Source of the DNA: Micrococcales bacterium UBA3913
GTDB lineage: Bacteria; Actinomycetota; Actinomycetes; Actinomycetales; Microbacteriaceae
Reading direction: 5' to 3'
DNA length: 41,560 bases
Assembly: GCA_002391425.1 (NCBI GenBank)
Contig: DGEZ01000060.1
Location: 1-41,560 of the forward strand
A program made the position numbers and the translations under genes. Below the pieces are notes generated by a model. The model ran no database searches, was not told the DNA's origin, and saw only the letters and a list, made by a program, of their open reading frames with translations. Shown here one piece after another: positions 26,327 to 34,849 of the stretch (positions are counted from its first letter, which is position 1; each line of letters begins with the position of its first letter).

Positions 26327-27475
26327 GTGGAGATCCCCTTCAGCCGTTCAGAGCGCTCGACACTCGGGATCGAGTGGGAGCTTGCCCTTGTGGATCCCGT
26401 CACCGGTGTGCTCGTGCCGGCAGGACACCGCGTCCTGGAGGAGGTTGAGGCTGAGCATCCCGAGCTGAGCGCCCGGCTGAGCAAGGAGCTTCTGCTGAAC
26501 ACGGTCGAGGTCTCCACGGGCGTGCACCACCGGGTTGACGAGGCCGTGGCCGAACTCCGGGACATCGTCCAGCTGGTCCGCTCGACGGCACAGACCCATC
26601 GCACGCGGCTGCTCAGCTCCGGCACCCACCCGTTCGCGAGTTCCCGACGCGAGCCGTTCACGCAGAGCGAGCGCTACTCGAGGCTCATCGACCGCACCCA
26701 GTGGTGGGGACGGTCCATGCTCATCTACGGCATACACGTCCACGTCGGCGTCCCGTCGGCCCAGGCCGTGTTCCCGATCATCCAGGGGGTGCTGCGTTAT
26801 CTTCCGCAGCTGCTGGCCGTGAGCGCATCCAGCCCGTACTGGGAAGGCGAAGACACGGGCTACGCATCACAGCGCACCATGCTCTTCCAGCAGCTGCCGA
26901 CCGCGGGCCTGCCGTACGGCTTCCAGACCTGGACCGAGTTCGAGTCATTCCTACACGATCAGGAAGCCGTCGGCGCGCTCGAATCCCCGACCGAGAACCG
27001 CTGGGATGTGCGACCCGCGCCGCACTTCGGCACCGTGGAATTGCGCATCTGCGACGCCGTGCCGACAGTACGTGAGGTAGCCGCGATCGCAGCGTTGAGC
27101 CAGAGCCTGGTGGATGCTCTCTACCAGCGGCATCTGGACGGGACTCTTCCCGAACCGTTGTCGCCCTGGCAACTACGCGAGAACAAGTGGCGCGCTGCCC
27201 GATTCGGCGCCGACGCCGAGGTAATCACCTCACGCGACAATGCGGTCACCCCGCTGTTGACGTCGCTGGACAGGCTCGTCGATGAGCTGGCAGCCACGGC
27301 GGAACGGCTTGGATGCCTGAATGAGCTCTACGACGCGTCAAATATCGCGCACAGCGGCGCGAGCGCTGCCCGGCAGCGGGCGTTTGTCGGGACCGACCCC
27401 ACCCCAGAGCGTTTGAGCGCACTGGTTCAGAAGCTGTCCGATGAGCTCGAGGCCAGTCTGGACGATTCTCGCTGA
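26327..27475 (+). CDS. YbdK-type carboxylate-amine ligase / glutamate-cysteine ligase 2
   Basis: 382-residue ATP-dependent ligase of the GCS2 family, joining glutamate gamma-carboxyl to cysteine or a related amine. Conserved blocks: SERSTLGIEWELALVD at the N-terminus, SKELLLNTVEVSTGVH, SSGTHPFA, IYGIHVHVGVPS, YASQRTMLFQQLPTAGLPYGF, ENRWDVRPAPHFGTVELRICDA. In Actinobacteria such enzymes are linked to gamma-glutamylcysteine or ergothioneine-type thiols, but no egt gene is near, so the product is unproven. GTG 26327 is chosen since homologues start with MEIPF and the -10 box is placed for it; ATG 26279 is the alternative. Ends 5 bases from the convergent ffh stop. Confidence 0.88.
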   Translation: MEIPFSRSERSTLGIEWELALVDPVTGVLVPAGHRVLEEVEAEHPELSARLSKELLLNTVEVSTGVHHRVDEAVAELRDIVQLVRSTAQTHRTRLLSSGTHPFASSRREPFTQSERYSRLIDRTQWWGRSMLIYGIHVHVGVPSAQAVFPIIQGVLRYLPQLLAVSASSPYWEGEDTGYASQRTMLFQQLPTAGLPYGFQTWTEFESFLHDQEAVGALESPTENRWDVRPAPHFGTVELRICDAVPTVREVAAIAALSQSLVDALYQRHLDGTLPEPLSPWQLRENKWRAARFGADAEVITSRDNAVTPLLTSLDRLVDELAATAERLGCLNELYDASNIAHSGASAARQRAFVGTDPTPERLSALVQKLSDELEASLDDSR

Positions 27476-27480
27476 CATCG

Positions 27481-29067
27481 TCAGCGCCGGAAGATCCCAC
27501 CCAGGCCGTCAAAACCCTCAGGCAGTTCAGGGATCTTGGGCTGCCCCACGCCGAACGCCGATCCTGCGGCAGCCGTGGTGTTCTTCTCCCCCGAGGTTGC
27601 CACGCCACCGGCCTGACGCTCGAGCAGCGCGCGTTCCTCGGCCGCACGCTTGGCGGGATTCCCGGACTTTGCTTTCTGCTTCTTGGCATTTTTCCGGTTC
27701 TTCGAAGACTTGCCCCCGCCGGCGAAGCCCATCGCACCCATCCCGGGAAGCTGAGGCATGCCCCCTCGCGAGACCGTCTTCATCATCTTCGCGGCTTGCT
27801 CAAATCGCTGCACAAGCTGGTTCACATCGGTCACCGTCGTTCCCGAGCCGCGAGCGATGCGCAGTCGACGAGATCCGTTGAGGATCTTCGGGGTGTGCCG
27901 CTCCGCCGGGGTCATCGATTGGATGATGGCCTCTGTGCGCACCAGTTCCCGTTCGTCGAAGTTGTCGATCTGCTCGCGCAGCTGTCCGGCCCCGGGCATC
28001 ATCCCGAGCAGCTTCTTCATCGACCCCAGGTTCTTGATCTGCTGCATCTGGGTAAGGAAGTCTTCCAGATCGAATGTCTGGTCGGCCATCTTCTGGGCCA
28101 TGGCCGTGGCCTGTTCCTCGTCGAAGACCTTCTGGGCCTGTTCGATAAGGGTAAGCACATCGCCCATATCCAGGATCCGGCTGGCCATCCGATCGGGGTG
28201 GAACACCTCGAAATCGTCCAGGCGCTCTCCGGTGGAGGCGAACAGAATGGGACGCCCTGTAACGCTTGCCACGGAGAGTGCCGCACCACCGCGGGTGTCG
28301 CCATCGAGCTTGGTGACCACGACTCCTGTGAAATCCGCTCCCTGGGCGAACGCCTGAGCTGTGCTGACCGCATCCTGGCCGGTCATCGCGTCAATGGTGA
28401 ACAGCACCTCGTCCGGGTGTGTCGCCCGTCGGATGTCCGCGACCTGCTTCATCAGCTGCTCATCGATGCCCAGACGCCCCGCGGTGTCGATGATGACCAC
28501 ATCGTGCTGCTTGCTCGTGGCGAGGGCGACGGCGTTGCGGGCCACCGTCACGGGGTCGCCCACCCCATTACCCGGTTCAGGCGCATACACGGGAACGTCG
28601 GCGCTTTCTCCGACGGCCTGCAGCTGGTCGACGGCGTTCGGACGTTGCAAGTCAGCGGCGACGAGCAGCGGGGTATGCCCCTGGCCGCGCAGCCACGTGC
28701 CCAGTTTCCCAGCCAGGGTGGTCTTACCCGCGCCCTGAAGTCCGACGAGCAGGATGACGGTCGGGCCGGTCTTGGCGAAGGCGAGGCGACGCGTCTGTCC
28801 GCCCAGGATGGTGACCAGCTCGTCATGGACGATTTTCACGACCTGCTGAGCGGGGTTGAGTGCCTGACTCACTTCGTCGCTGAGAGCACGCTCGCGCACC
28901 CGAGCGGTGAAGTCTTTGACGACGCTCAGCGCGACATCGGCATCCAGGAGAGCACGCCGGATTTCTCGAATCGTCGCGTCGACGTCAGAAGCGGAGAGCT
29001 TGCCGCGTGATCGCAGGTGGGTGAATGTCTCTGCGAGGCGGGTGGAGAGTTGTGAAAATGCAGCCAT
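27481..29067 (-). CDS. ffh: Signal recognition particle protein Ffh
   Basis: GTPase that binds signal sequences and SRP RNA and targets ribosomes to FtsY. 528 residues: N domain (1-95) with EIRRALLDADVALSVVKDF; G domain with GLQGAGKTTLAGKLG (P-loop), LLVAADLQRPNAVDQLQ, IDTAGRLGIDEQLM, TKLDGDTRGGAALSV; M domain from about 310 with FDLEDFLTQMQQIKNLGSMKKLLGMMPG and the RNA-binding RIARGSGTTVTDVNQLVQRF. The tail adds a Lys-rich stretch and a Gly/Phe-rich end, GFDGLGGIFRR. No Shine-Dalgarno before ATG 29067. SRP RNA itself is not found in the window. Confidence 0.97.
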   Translation of the reverse strand: MAAFSQLSTRLAETFTHLRSRGKLSASDVDATIREIRRALLDADVALSVVKDFTARVRERALSDEVSQALNPAQQVVKIVHDELVTILGGQTRRLAFAKTGPTVILLVGLQGAGKTTLAGKLGTWLRGQGHTPLLVAADLQRPNAVDQLQAVGESADVPVYAPEPGNGVGDPVTVARNAVALATSKQHDVVIIDTAGRLGIDEQLMKQVADIRRATHPDEVLFTIDAMTGQDAVSTAQAFAQGADFTGVVVTKLDGDTRGGAALSVASVTGRPILFASTGERLDDFEVFHPDRMASRILDMGDVLTLIEQAQKVFDEEQATAMAQKMADQTFDLEDFLTQMQQIKNLGSMKKLLGMMPGAGQLREQIDNFDERELVRTEAIIQSMTPAERHTPKILNGSRRLRIARGSGTTVTDVNQLVQRFEQAAKMMKTVSRGGMPQLPGMGAMGFAGGGKSSKNRKNAKKQKAKSGNPAKRAAEERALLERQAGGVATSGEKNTTAAAGSAFGVGQPKIPELPEGFDGLGGIFRR

Positions 29068-29101
29068 GGTGGCTTAAGGCTAACCGATGGAGAGCGATTG
29101 C

Positions 29102-29139
29102 GGCTCCAGTGACATCGTGCATCGTATGTCACTGGAGCC
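29102..29139 (-). terminator. Strong terminator hairpin after pfkA
   Basis: Perfect 14-bp stem: GGCTCCAGTGACAT (29102-29115) with ATGTCACTGGAGCC (29126-29139), 10-base loop, 19 bases after the pfkA stop. The longest perfect stem I found in the window. It lies 34 bases before the ffh start, so ffh needs a promoter downstream of or within it. Confidence 0.75.
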
Positions 29140-29158
29140 ACGTGGCGAGATACGGGGA

Positions 29159-30193
29159 TCAGCCGAAGATGGCACGCATCTCCTGGTAGCGGTGCTCGGG
29201 CACGTTCTTCGGGTTGGCCAGAGCCTCCTCGAACCCGACACGGACGATGTCCGTCCCGCGCAGAGCAACCATATTTCCCCACTCCTCGTCCTTGACCAGG
29301 TCGACCACGGCCATGCCCAGGCGCGTCGCGAGCACCCGGTCGAATGCGGTGGGGACACCGCCACGCTGGATGTGACCGAGCACTGTCGCGCGGGTCTCGA
29401 TGCCGGTGCGCTCCTCGATGATGGGGGCGAGCACCTCAGCGATACCCCCCAGACGCGGGCGGTGGAAACCGTCCAGCCCCTTGACGGAGTAGGCCTCCTG
29501 CATATCGGGGAGCTTGAAGCCCTCTGCGACGACGACCATGGGTGCGCGACCGCGGTCGCGCACGTGCTCGACCCACGCACAGATCTGCTCGATGCTCTCG
29601 GGATGCTCCGGGATGAGGATCACATGAGCACCCCCGGCGGTTCCTGCATGCAGCGCGATCCACCCGGCATGCCGGCCCATGACCTCGAGGACCATGCACC
29701 GCTTGTGCGAGTTGCCTGTCGTGCGAAGCCGGTCGATCGCCTCTGTCGCAATTTCCACCGCGGTATCGAAGCCGAAGGTGTAGTCCGTCGCATTCAGATC
29801 GTTGTCGATCGTCTTGGGGACGCCCACGATCTTGATGCCCTCGTTGAACAGTCGCTGAGAGGCCGCTGCGGTGCCCTCACCGCCGATCGCGATGACCGCA
29901 TCCACGCCGAGTCTGTTCAACGTCTTCTGAATGTTGTCCGCGCCACCGTTCGGACCTTCGTAGGGCCCGAACCGGCTGGTGCCGAGAATCGTGCCGCCCT
30001 CCTTCGCCAGGCCCCGGATGTCCTTGCGGTCAAGCCGAACGGTCTCGCCCTGTACCAAGCCCCACCAGCCATCGCGGAAGCCGATGAATTCCTGGTCGTT
30101 GAGCTCCGTGCCTTTGAGCACGGCCCCTCGGATGACCGCGTTGAGTCCGGGACAGTCTCCCCCGGAGGTAAGAATGCCAATTCGCTGCTTCAT
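29159..30193 (-). CDS. pfkA: 6-phosphofructokinase, actinobacterial ATP type
   Basis: Commits fructose 6-phosphate to glycolysis. 344 residues: MKQRIGILTSGGDCPGLNAVIRG, the nucleotide loop AIGGEGTAAASQ, GVPKTIDNDLNATDYTFGFDTA (catalytic Asp in TIDND), MGRHAGWIALHAG and IQRGGVPTAFDRVLATRLG. The phosphoryl-donor positions read Gly (in GGEGT) and Lys (PKTIDND); PPi enzymes carry Asp at the former, so ATP is favoured, as for streptomycete PFK with the same pair. The in-frame extension to 30571 enters mutY antisense; ATG 30193 is the family start. Followed by a 14-bp stem terminator. Divergent from mutY. Confidence 0.95.
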   Translation of the reverse strand: MKQRIGILTSGGDCPGLNAVIRGAVLKGTELNDQEFIGFRDGWWGLVQGETVRLDRKDIRGLAKEGGTILGTSRFGPYEGPNGGADNIQKTLNRLGVDAVIAIGGEGTAAASQRLFNEGIKIVGVPKTIDNDLNATDYTFGFDTAVEIATEAIDRLRTTGNSHKRCMVLEVMGRHAGWIALHAGTAGGAHVILIPEHPESIEQICAWVEHVRDRGRAPMVVVAEGFKLPDMQEAYSVKGLDGFHRPRLGGIAEVLAPIIEERTGIETRATVLGHIQRGGVPTAFDRVLATRLGMAVVDLVKDEEWGNMVALRGTDIVRVGFEEALANPKNVPEHRYQEMRAIFG

Positions 30194-30344
30194 GGAATCC
30201 AAGGCTAGTACACCGTGTTCGGGGCCAACGAGCCGACTGTGGGGTTCCACAAGCGATGCGATGTCGGCCGTCAGCCGACCGTCGCTTCTCGCCACTCGAG
30301 GCTTACTCGACGGCGGCTCGACCCCCAGTACAGTAAGGGGTGAT

Positions 30345-31211
30345 ATGTCCCCCGCTGATGCCTTGCTGTCCTGGTTCTGCGCGCACGCGCGCGACCTGCC
30401 GTGGCGTGGCGCCGGCGCATCCCCGTGGCCGGTGATGGTCAGCGAGTTCATGCTCCAGCAGACCCCCGTCGCCCGAGTGCTCCCGTATTTCACGCAATGG
30501 ATGCGGCAGTGGCCGACACCTGCAGATCTGGCGGCTGCCTCGCCTGCAGATGTCGTGCGCGCATGGGACACTCTCGGGTACCCCCGACGGGCGCTGTGGC
30601 TCCACGAGGCCGCCGCAACGATCGTGGACGCATACGGGGGCGAGGTCCCCGCTGATTACTCTGCGCTGCGTCGACTCAGCGGAGTCGGAGACTATACGGC
30701 CAGCGCGATTCTGGCCTTTGCCTTCGGGGTCCGCATACCCGTGATCGATACGAATGTTCGTCGCGTATGGTGGCGCTGGGAACTCGGTCAGGATGACGCC
30801 GCAGTGCAGCCCCGCGTCGAACACGCAGCACTGGAACGATGGTTGCCCGCCGACGGGCACCGCGCCGCGCAGGTCAGTCTTGCCATCATGGAGTTCGGAG
30901 CACTCATATGCACGGCCAGGACTCCCCTGTGCACCCAGTGCCCCATCGCCGAGACATGCCAGTGGCGGGAACGCGGATATCCGCGCCCCGCCACCAGAGT
31001 CCGCCCTATTTCCAAACGCTATGAAGGAAGTGACCGTCAGGCTCGCGGGCGCATTCTCGCGGTGTTACGACGCACCGCCGATGCCACCGAATTGACAGCA
31101 CAAACCGTCAATTGGCAAGATCCCGGGCAGTTTGAGCGCGCTGTTTCCTCGCTGGCGAACGACGGACTCATCACCCAGGTGCGTGAAAACGTGTGGAAAT
31201 TGCCCGACTAA
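30345..31211 (+). CDS. mutY: A/G-specific adenine glycosylase MutY (short actinobacterial form)
   Basis: Removes adenine mispaired with 8-oxoguanine. 288 residues from ATG 30345 (AAGGGGTGAT before). Catalytic Glu34 (VMVSEFMLQQT), helix-hairpin-helix LSGVGDYTASAILAFAFG, catalytic Asp135 (VIDTNVRRV), and the iron-sulfur ligands Cys189, 196, 199, 205 (C-x6-C-x2-C-x5-C). After the cluster there is only an 80-residue region with a winged-helix look in place of the NUDIX-like 8-oxoG-reading domain of E. coli MutY (350 residues); this short form is known in Actinobacteria. The longer frame from 29979 is antisense to pfkA. Confidence 0.94.
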   Translation: MSPADALLSWFCAHARDLPWRGAGASPWPVMVSEFMLQQTPVARVLPYFTQWMRQWPTPADLAAASPADVVRAWDTLGYPRRALWLHEAAATIVDAYGGEVPADYSALRRLSGVGDYTASAILAFAFGVRIPVIDTNVRRVWWRWELGQDDAAVQPRVEHAALERWLPADGHRAAQVSLAIMEFGALICTARTPLCTQCPIAETCQWRERGYPRPATRVRPISKRYEGSDRQARGRILAVLRRTADATELTAQTVNWQDPGQFERAVSSLANDGLITQVRENVWKLPD

Positions 31212-31223
31212 AGAAGATCCTCA

Positions 31224-31241
31224 TGCACGACAGTGCGTGCA
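31224..31241. terminator. Hairpin between convergent mutY and lsr2
   Basis: TGCACG / CGTGCA, 6-bp stem (31224-31229, 31236-31241), 6-base loop, 12 bases after the mutY stop and 7 beyond the lsr2 stop. On the lsr2 strand it is followed by TGAGGATCTTCTTTAG, moderately U-rich, so it best fits lsr2. Confidence 0.5.
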
Positions 31242-31248
31242 CCTATAC

Positions 31249-31581
31249 CTAATTTGCCTCTGCGAACGCTTTCCGAACCGATTCAGGAATCCTCCCCCGG
31301 GCAGATACCTCAATACCGTTTTCCCGCGCCCATTCACGAATTGCAGCGACGTCCTCACCACTGGTTTTGGCTTTTCGGGACGAGGTGCTGACACCCACGG
31401 GCGCCGTCTTACGTGCCTTCGCGATGAAAGGGGCAAGAGCATCCTTCAAAAGCTGCGTATTCGCATCACTGAGGTCGATCGAATAGTATTGCCCGGCCAC
31501 AGAAAAAACTACCGTTCCCCCATTGCCGCCCTCGATGACCGACCCATCAATATCATCAATAAGTGTCAGTTTCTGTGCCAT
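31249..31581 (-). CDS. lsr2: Lsr2 nucleoid-associated protein
   Basis: 110-residue H-NS-like bridging protein that binds AT-rich DNA and silences horizontally gained genes in Actinobacteria. N-terminal oligomerisation domain begins MAQKLTLIDDIDGS, with YYSIDLSDANTQLLKDALAPFI; a Lys/Ser-rich linker (KTAPVGVSTSSRKAK) follows; the DNA-binding domain AAIREWARENGIEVSARGRIPES holds the RGR minor-groove motif. GGAG lies 8 bases before ATG 31581. Its upstream region is shared with the divergent alsS promoter and is visibly AT-richer than the rest of the window. Confidence 0.96.
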   Translation of the reverse strand: MAQKLTLIDDIDGSVIEGGNGGTVVFSVAGQYYSIDLSDANTQLLKDALAPFIAKARKTAPVGVSTSSRKAKTSGEDVAAIREWARENGIEVSARGRIPESVRKAFAEAN

Positions 31582-31861
31582 AAAACAACTCCAATGAATA
31601 CACCTTAAATACAGACACTAAATAATAACCCGCTCGTCCCTTCCCTGTATACCTCCGTGCGTCAGTGAAGGATTTTCCCACGTCTTTCCCAGATTGCACT
31701 ATCGGGTCCCGAAAATAATTCTTTCGCCCGGAAAGATATTCGCCGAACGCGCATCCTCGCGACGGTGGAATGCAGACACCCCGAGGCCGCCCTGACGCAC
31801 CCCGAACGGGTCTAGGAGCCATCCCGGGGGAGTCGGACAGGCCAGCACATCCGAAGCTCTC
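31582..31861. other. AT-richer intergenic region between lsr2 and alsS
   Basis: Holds the lsr2 promoter and ribosome site at its left end, with AT runs such as TTAAATACAGACACTAAATAATAAC near 31607-31630 and GAAAATAATTCTTTCG near 31707-31722. No persuasive -35/-10 pair for lsr2. A same-strand 88-codon frame (31556-31822) overlaps the lsr2 start and shows no protein family. AT content makes it a plausible Lsr2 binding site. Confidence 0.5.
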
Positions 31862-31901
31862 TGAACTTACTGTTCACTGCGTTCACTAATTCGTGCATAA
31901 T
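31862..31901 (+). promoter_or_regulatory. alsS-alsD promoter with GTTCACT repeats
   Basis: TTCACT (31873-31878), 17 bases, CATAAT (31896-31901). GTTCACT occurs twice as direct repeats nine bases apart (31872-31878 and 31881-31887); upstream, TGAAC (31862-31866) and GTTCA (31872-31876) form an inverted repeat with a 5-base centre. The boxes overlap the -35 and spacer, fit for a repressor or an activator. Leader about 20 bases; GAGG (31918-31921) before ATG 31928. Confidence 0.55.
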
Positions 31902-31927
31902 GGGAGTAACAGAACCCGAGGTGACAG

Positions 31928-33676
31928 ATGACCACTCCCCTGACCAGTCCCCGCACTCCCACGCCCGCGCTCGCTACGCAGCCGGCGGCGGACGAGGACG
32001 CCGTACCCCTGCAACGCCGTCATCGCGCGGCCGACCGTATCGTCGACATCCTCACTGCCTACGACGTGCAGTGGGTATTCGGGGTGCCCGGCGCGAAGAT
32101 CGATCCCGTGTACGACGCATTGGTCGACGCGGGACCAGAGCTCATCGTCTGCCGGCACGAGCAGAATGCCGCCTTCATGGCCGCGGCTGTCGGACGCCTC
32201 ACCGGTCGCCCCGGAGTGGCATTGGTCACCAGCGGACCCGGCACGACAAATCTCGCCACCGGCCTTCTCACGGCGACCACCGAGGGGGACCCCATGGTGG
32301 CCCTGTGCGGGGCGGTTCCTCGCCCGGATCGTCTCAAGCGCACCCACCAGTCCATGGATGCCGTCGGGATGCTCGCGTCCGTCACGAAGAGTGCGGGCGA
32401 GGTCAGCGCAGCAGACAACGTCCCGGAAGCCGTCGCGAATGCATTCCGCATGGCCACACAGGAACCCCGCGGCGCGACCGCCGTCGTACTCCCCGCCGAT
32501 GTGCTCGCCGATGAGACGCCCGTTCGGATGCTTCACCCGCACTGGCCACCCCGCCTCGGCGTGCCCCCCGTCGCCGAGGTCACGCGTGCCGCCCAGGTGT
32601 TGCGCCAGGCAAAGTTCCCGGTCATTCTCGCTGGCGCACGGGCGAGCTCAGATCGTACCGTCGAGGCATTACATCGCCTGCTGCGGAGCACGGGGCTGCC
32701 CGTTGTCGAGACCTTCCAGGCCGCAGGCGTCATCTCCCACGAACTCGAAGAGCATTACCTGGGCAGGGTCGGGCTCTTCCGAAACCAGCCCGGCGATGTT
32801 TTGCTCGATCGCGCCGATGTCATCCTCGCAATCGGATACGACTTCGTCGAATATGAACCCGCCAAGTGGAATCGAGACCGGGCTCGCACCATCATCCACC
32901 TGGATGAAGTTGCCGCAGACCTCGACGACTACTACCGCCCCCGAGTCGAACTGCGCGGGGACATCGCCGATACGCTCGACGCACTCGAACCGCTCCTGGA
33001 CCACCTGCACCTGACAGCAGAAGCACAGGAGATCGTCTCCGAACAGCGGGGGCGCTTGTCGGAGGCCGATGCGGGGGCGATCGACATGGATGAGAGCACC
33101 GGCATCCAGCCTGCAGCCCTCACCATCGCCCTACGTGAACTCACCCCCGATGATGCCACCGTGGTGTGCGATGTCGGATCCAACTACATTTACATGGCGC
33201 GCCACTTCCGCACCTATCATCCGCGCACGCTGCTGTTCTCCAACGGTCAGCAGACCCTCGGGGTGGCGCTGCCCTGGGCCATTGCTGCCGCACTGGTACG
33301 CCCCGACCATCCCGTCGTGTCCGTCTCGGGCGACGGAGGGTTCCTGTACTCAGCCATGGAACTCGAGACTGCCGTACGCTTGGGCGTCAACTTCGTCCAC
33401 GTGATCTTCGATGACAGCAGCTATGACATGGTGGCATTCCAACAGCTCGGCAAATATGGCCGCACCAGCGGAGTCGCGCTCGGCTCCTACGACGTCGTGT
33501 CCTACGCGCAGTCCTTTGGGGCACACGGCTACCAGGTGAACACTCTCGACGAATTCCGTGCGGCCTTCGCCCAGGCCCTCCACGAGTCAGGACCCAGCAT
33601 CATCGATGCGCGGGTCGACTACCGCAACAACCTCAATGACCTCATGGCCGACCTAGAAAGTGACGTGCTCCAATGA
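31928..33676 (+). CDS. alsS: Catabolic acetolactate synthase
   Basis: Condenses two pyruvates to acetolactate with thiamine diphosphate; the fermentative, FAD-independent type. 582 residues, 20 longer than Bacillus AlsS because of a Pro/Thr/Ala-rich N-terminus (1-30). [35 protein letters not shown] (catalytic Glu), [47 protein letters not shown], and the diphosphate motif [20 protein letters not shown] then [14 protein letters not shown]. No small regulatory subunit gene follows, which supports the catabolic role over valine synthesis. Overlaps alsD by 4 bases (ATGA, 33673-33676), a coupled pair. Confidence 0.96.
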   Translation: MTTPLTSPRTPTPALATQPAADEDAVPLQRRHRAADRIVDILTAYDVQWVFGVPGAKIDPVYDALVDAGPELIVCRHEQNAAFMAAAVGRLTGRPGVALVTSGPGTTNLATGLLTATTEGDPMVALCGAVPRPDRLKRTHQSMDAVGMLASVTKSAGEVSAADNVPEAVANAFRMATQEPRGATAVVLPADVLADETPVRMLHPHWPPRLGVPPVAEVTRAAQVLRQAKFPVILAGARASSDRTVEALHRLLRSTGLPVVETFQAAGVISHELEEHYLGRVGLFRNQPGDVLLDRADVILAIGYDFVEYEPAKWNRDRARTIIHLDEVAADLDDYYRPRVELRGDIADTLDALEPLLDHLHLTAEAQEIVSEQRGRLSEADAGAIDMDESTGIQPAALTIALRELTPDDATVVCDVGSNYIYMARHFRTYHPRTLLFSNGQQTLGVALPWAIAAALVRPDHPVVSVSGDGGFLYSAMELETAVRLGVNFVHVIFDDSSYDMVAFQQLGKYGRTSGVALGSYDVVSYAQSFGAHGYQVNTLDEFRAAFAQALHESGPSIIDARVDYRNNLNDLMADLESDVLQ

Positions 33677-34416
33677 CACCGAAAACCCCTGTGACGCGAC
33701 ACGAAATATTCCAGACGAGTCTCATGAGTGCACTGCTGGACGGCGTGTATGAGGGGGAGACACAGGTGCGCGACCTCCTCGGCCACGGTTCCTTCGGGAT
33801 CGGGACTTTCGACGCCCTGGACGGAGAGATGCTCATCCTCGGCGGCGTGTGTTATCAACTGCGCGCCGATGGCGGTGCCACCGAGGCGCGGCTCGACGCA
33901 TACACGCCCTATGCGGTGGTGACGAACTTCGTGCCACACATTTCCAGTGAGCTGCCGCGCAACATATCGCGCGCGCAGGCCTCCGCATTCATCGACCACA
34001 TGACCGTCTCCGAAAACTACATGTACGCGCTTTGCATCGAGGGTCAATTCCGCAGTGTGACGACCCGGACAGTGGTCAAGCAGCAGAAGCCCTATCGGCC
34101 CATGGTCGAGGCCACCGACGATGATGCCGTCGTCGAGCACACGGATGTTCGCGGCGTCGTGGTCGGGTTCCGGACTCCCCTCTATGAGAAGGGCATCGGG
34201 GTTCCCGGCTGCCACGCCCACTTCATCACGGAGGATCGCCACGCTGGCGGACACGTCCTGGACTTCCAGCTCGAGCAGGGGTCGGCCAGCTTGTGCCTGG
34301 GCACCGACCTGCACCTCCAGCTGCCGTTGACCGATGCGTTCCAGGAGGCAAACCTCACCCCCGAGAACATCGATGCTCAGTTGAACAAGACAGAAGCACA
34401 CCACGCCGAGGCGTAA
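33673..34416 (+). CDS. alsD: Alpha-acetolactate decarboxylase
   Basis: Converts acetolactate to acetoin, a neutral end product that spares the cell acid. 247 residues. [42 protein letters not shown], and the zinc-site block [21 protein letters not shown] with the three His ligands. Together with alsS it forms the whole acetoin path from pyruvate; no acetoin or butanediol dehydrogenase is in the window. Cytoplasmic; no signal. Confidence 0.96.
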   Translation: MTPKTPVTRHEIFQTSLMSALLDGVYEGETQVRDLLGHGSFGIGTFDALDGEMLILGGVCYQLRADGGATEARLDAYTPYAVVTNFVPHISSELPRNISRAQASAFIDHMTVSENYMYALCIEGQFRSVTTRTVVKQQKPYRPMVEATDDDAVVEHTDVRGVVVGFRTPLYEKGIGVPGCHAHFITEDRHAGGHVLDFQLEQGSASLCLGTDLHLQLPLTDAFQEANLTPENIDAQLNKTEAHHAEA

Positions 34417-34432
34417 TACCGCCCCGACCGCT

Positions 34433-34505
34433 ACGAGCTAGCGGAGGGCACCCGTTCGAGGAAGGTGTGCTGGTGCTGTGGCTGCCCGCCACGAGCTAGC
34501 GGAGG
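34433..34505. repeat. 15-bp direct repeat pair between alsD and acylphosphatase gene
   Basis: ACGAGCTAGCGGAGG occurs exactly at 34433-34447 and 34491-34505. The second copy covers the acylphosphatase stop codon; the first lies in the 79-base gap. The first copy also starts within CCGCT...AGCGG, a 5-bp stem. This may be a local duplication of the gene's 3' end. Confidence 0.65.
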
Positions 34506-34798
34506 ATGCGGAATCCGCGATCGTCGGGGATGGGCGTCCCCGGCTCCACATCGAGTGCGGTGACCCGAGCCCAGCGGGGCCCGCGGCGCATCCACGCCAG
34601 CATCTTTGCAACGGCGGCCTGGGTACCCTGCACCTCGGCGAGGACGATGTCCGGAGAATCGGCATTGCGCACCCAGCCCGTGACGGAGCAACGCTCCGCC
34701 TGCTCGCGCGTCGCATAGCGAAACCCGACACCCTGTACCCGGCCGCGCACCCGCACGTGTACACGCACGACGTCCGATCCGCTGTCCCGTCTCGTCAT
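34496..34798 (-). CDS. Acylphosphatase
   Basis: Small enzyme cleaving carboxyl-phosphate bonds such as acetyl-phosphate-type and 1,3-bisphosphoglycerate-type substrates. 100 residues; VRGRVQGVGFRYATREQAERCSVTGWVRN includes the phosphate cradle and catalytic Arg (GFRY) and the catalytic Asn (VRNADS). ATG 34798 has AGGATC upstream; ATG 34816 is the alternative. Lies between acetoin genes and pyruvate oxidase, though on the opposite strand to alsD; any metabolic link is inference. Confidence 0.93.
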   Translation of the reverse strand: MTRRDSGSDVVRVHVRVRGRVQGVGFRYATREQAERCSVTGWVRNADSPDIVLAEVQGTQAAVAKMLAWMRRGPRWARVTALDVEPGTPIPDDRGFRILR

Positions 34799-34849
34799 GC
34801 TGCCGATCCTAGACAACGCGATCCGGCTGCATACGTCCGGACGGCGGTA

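Noticed and set aside
27796..29010. 404-codon open frame on the plus strand
   Set aside because: Antisense to ffh along its whole length; shadow frame.
31556..31822. 88-codon frame upstream of lsr2 on the same strand
   Set aside because: Overlaps the lsr2 start, lacks a good ribosome site and family, and includes the region expected to hold the lsr2 promoter.
34446..34462. tRNA T-loop-like string (CCCGTTCGAGG)
   Set aside because: No acceptor, D or anticodon stem can be built around it.
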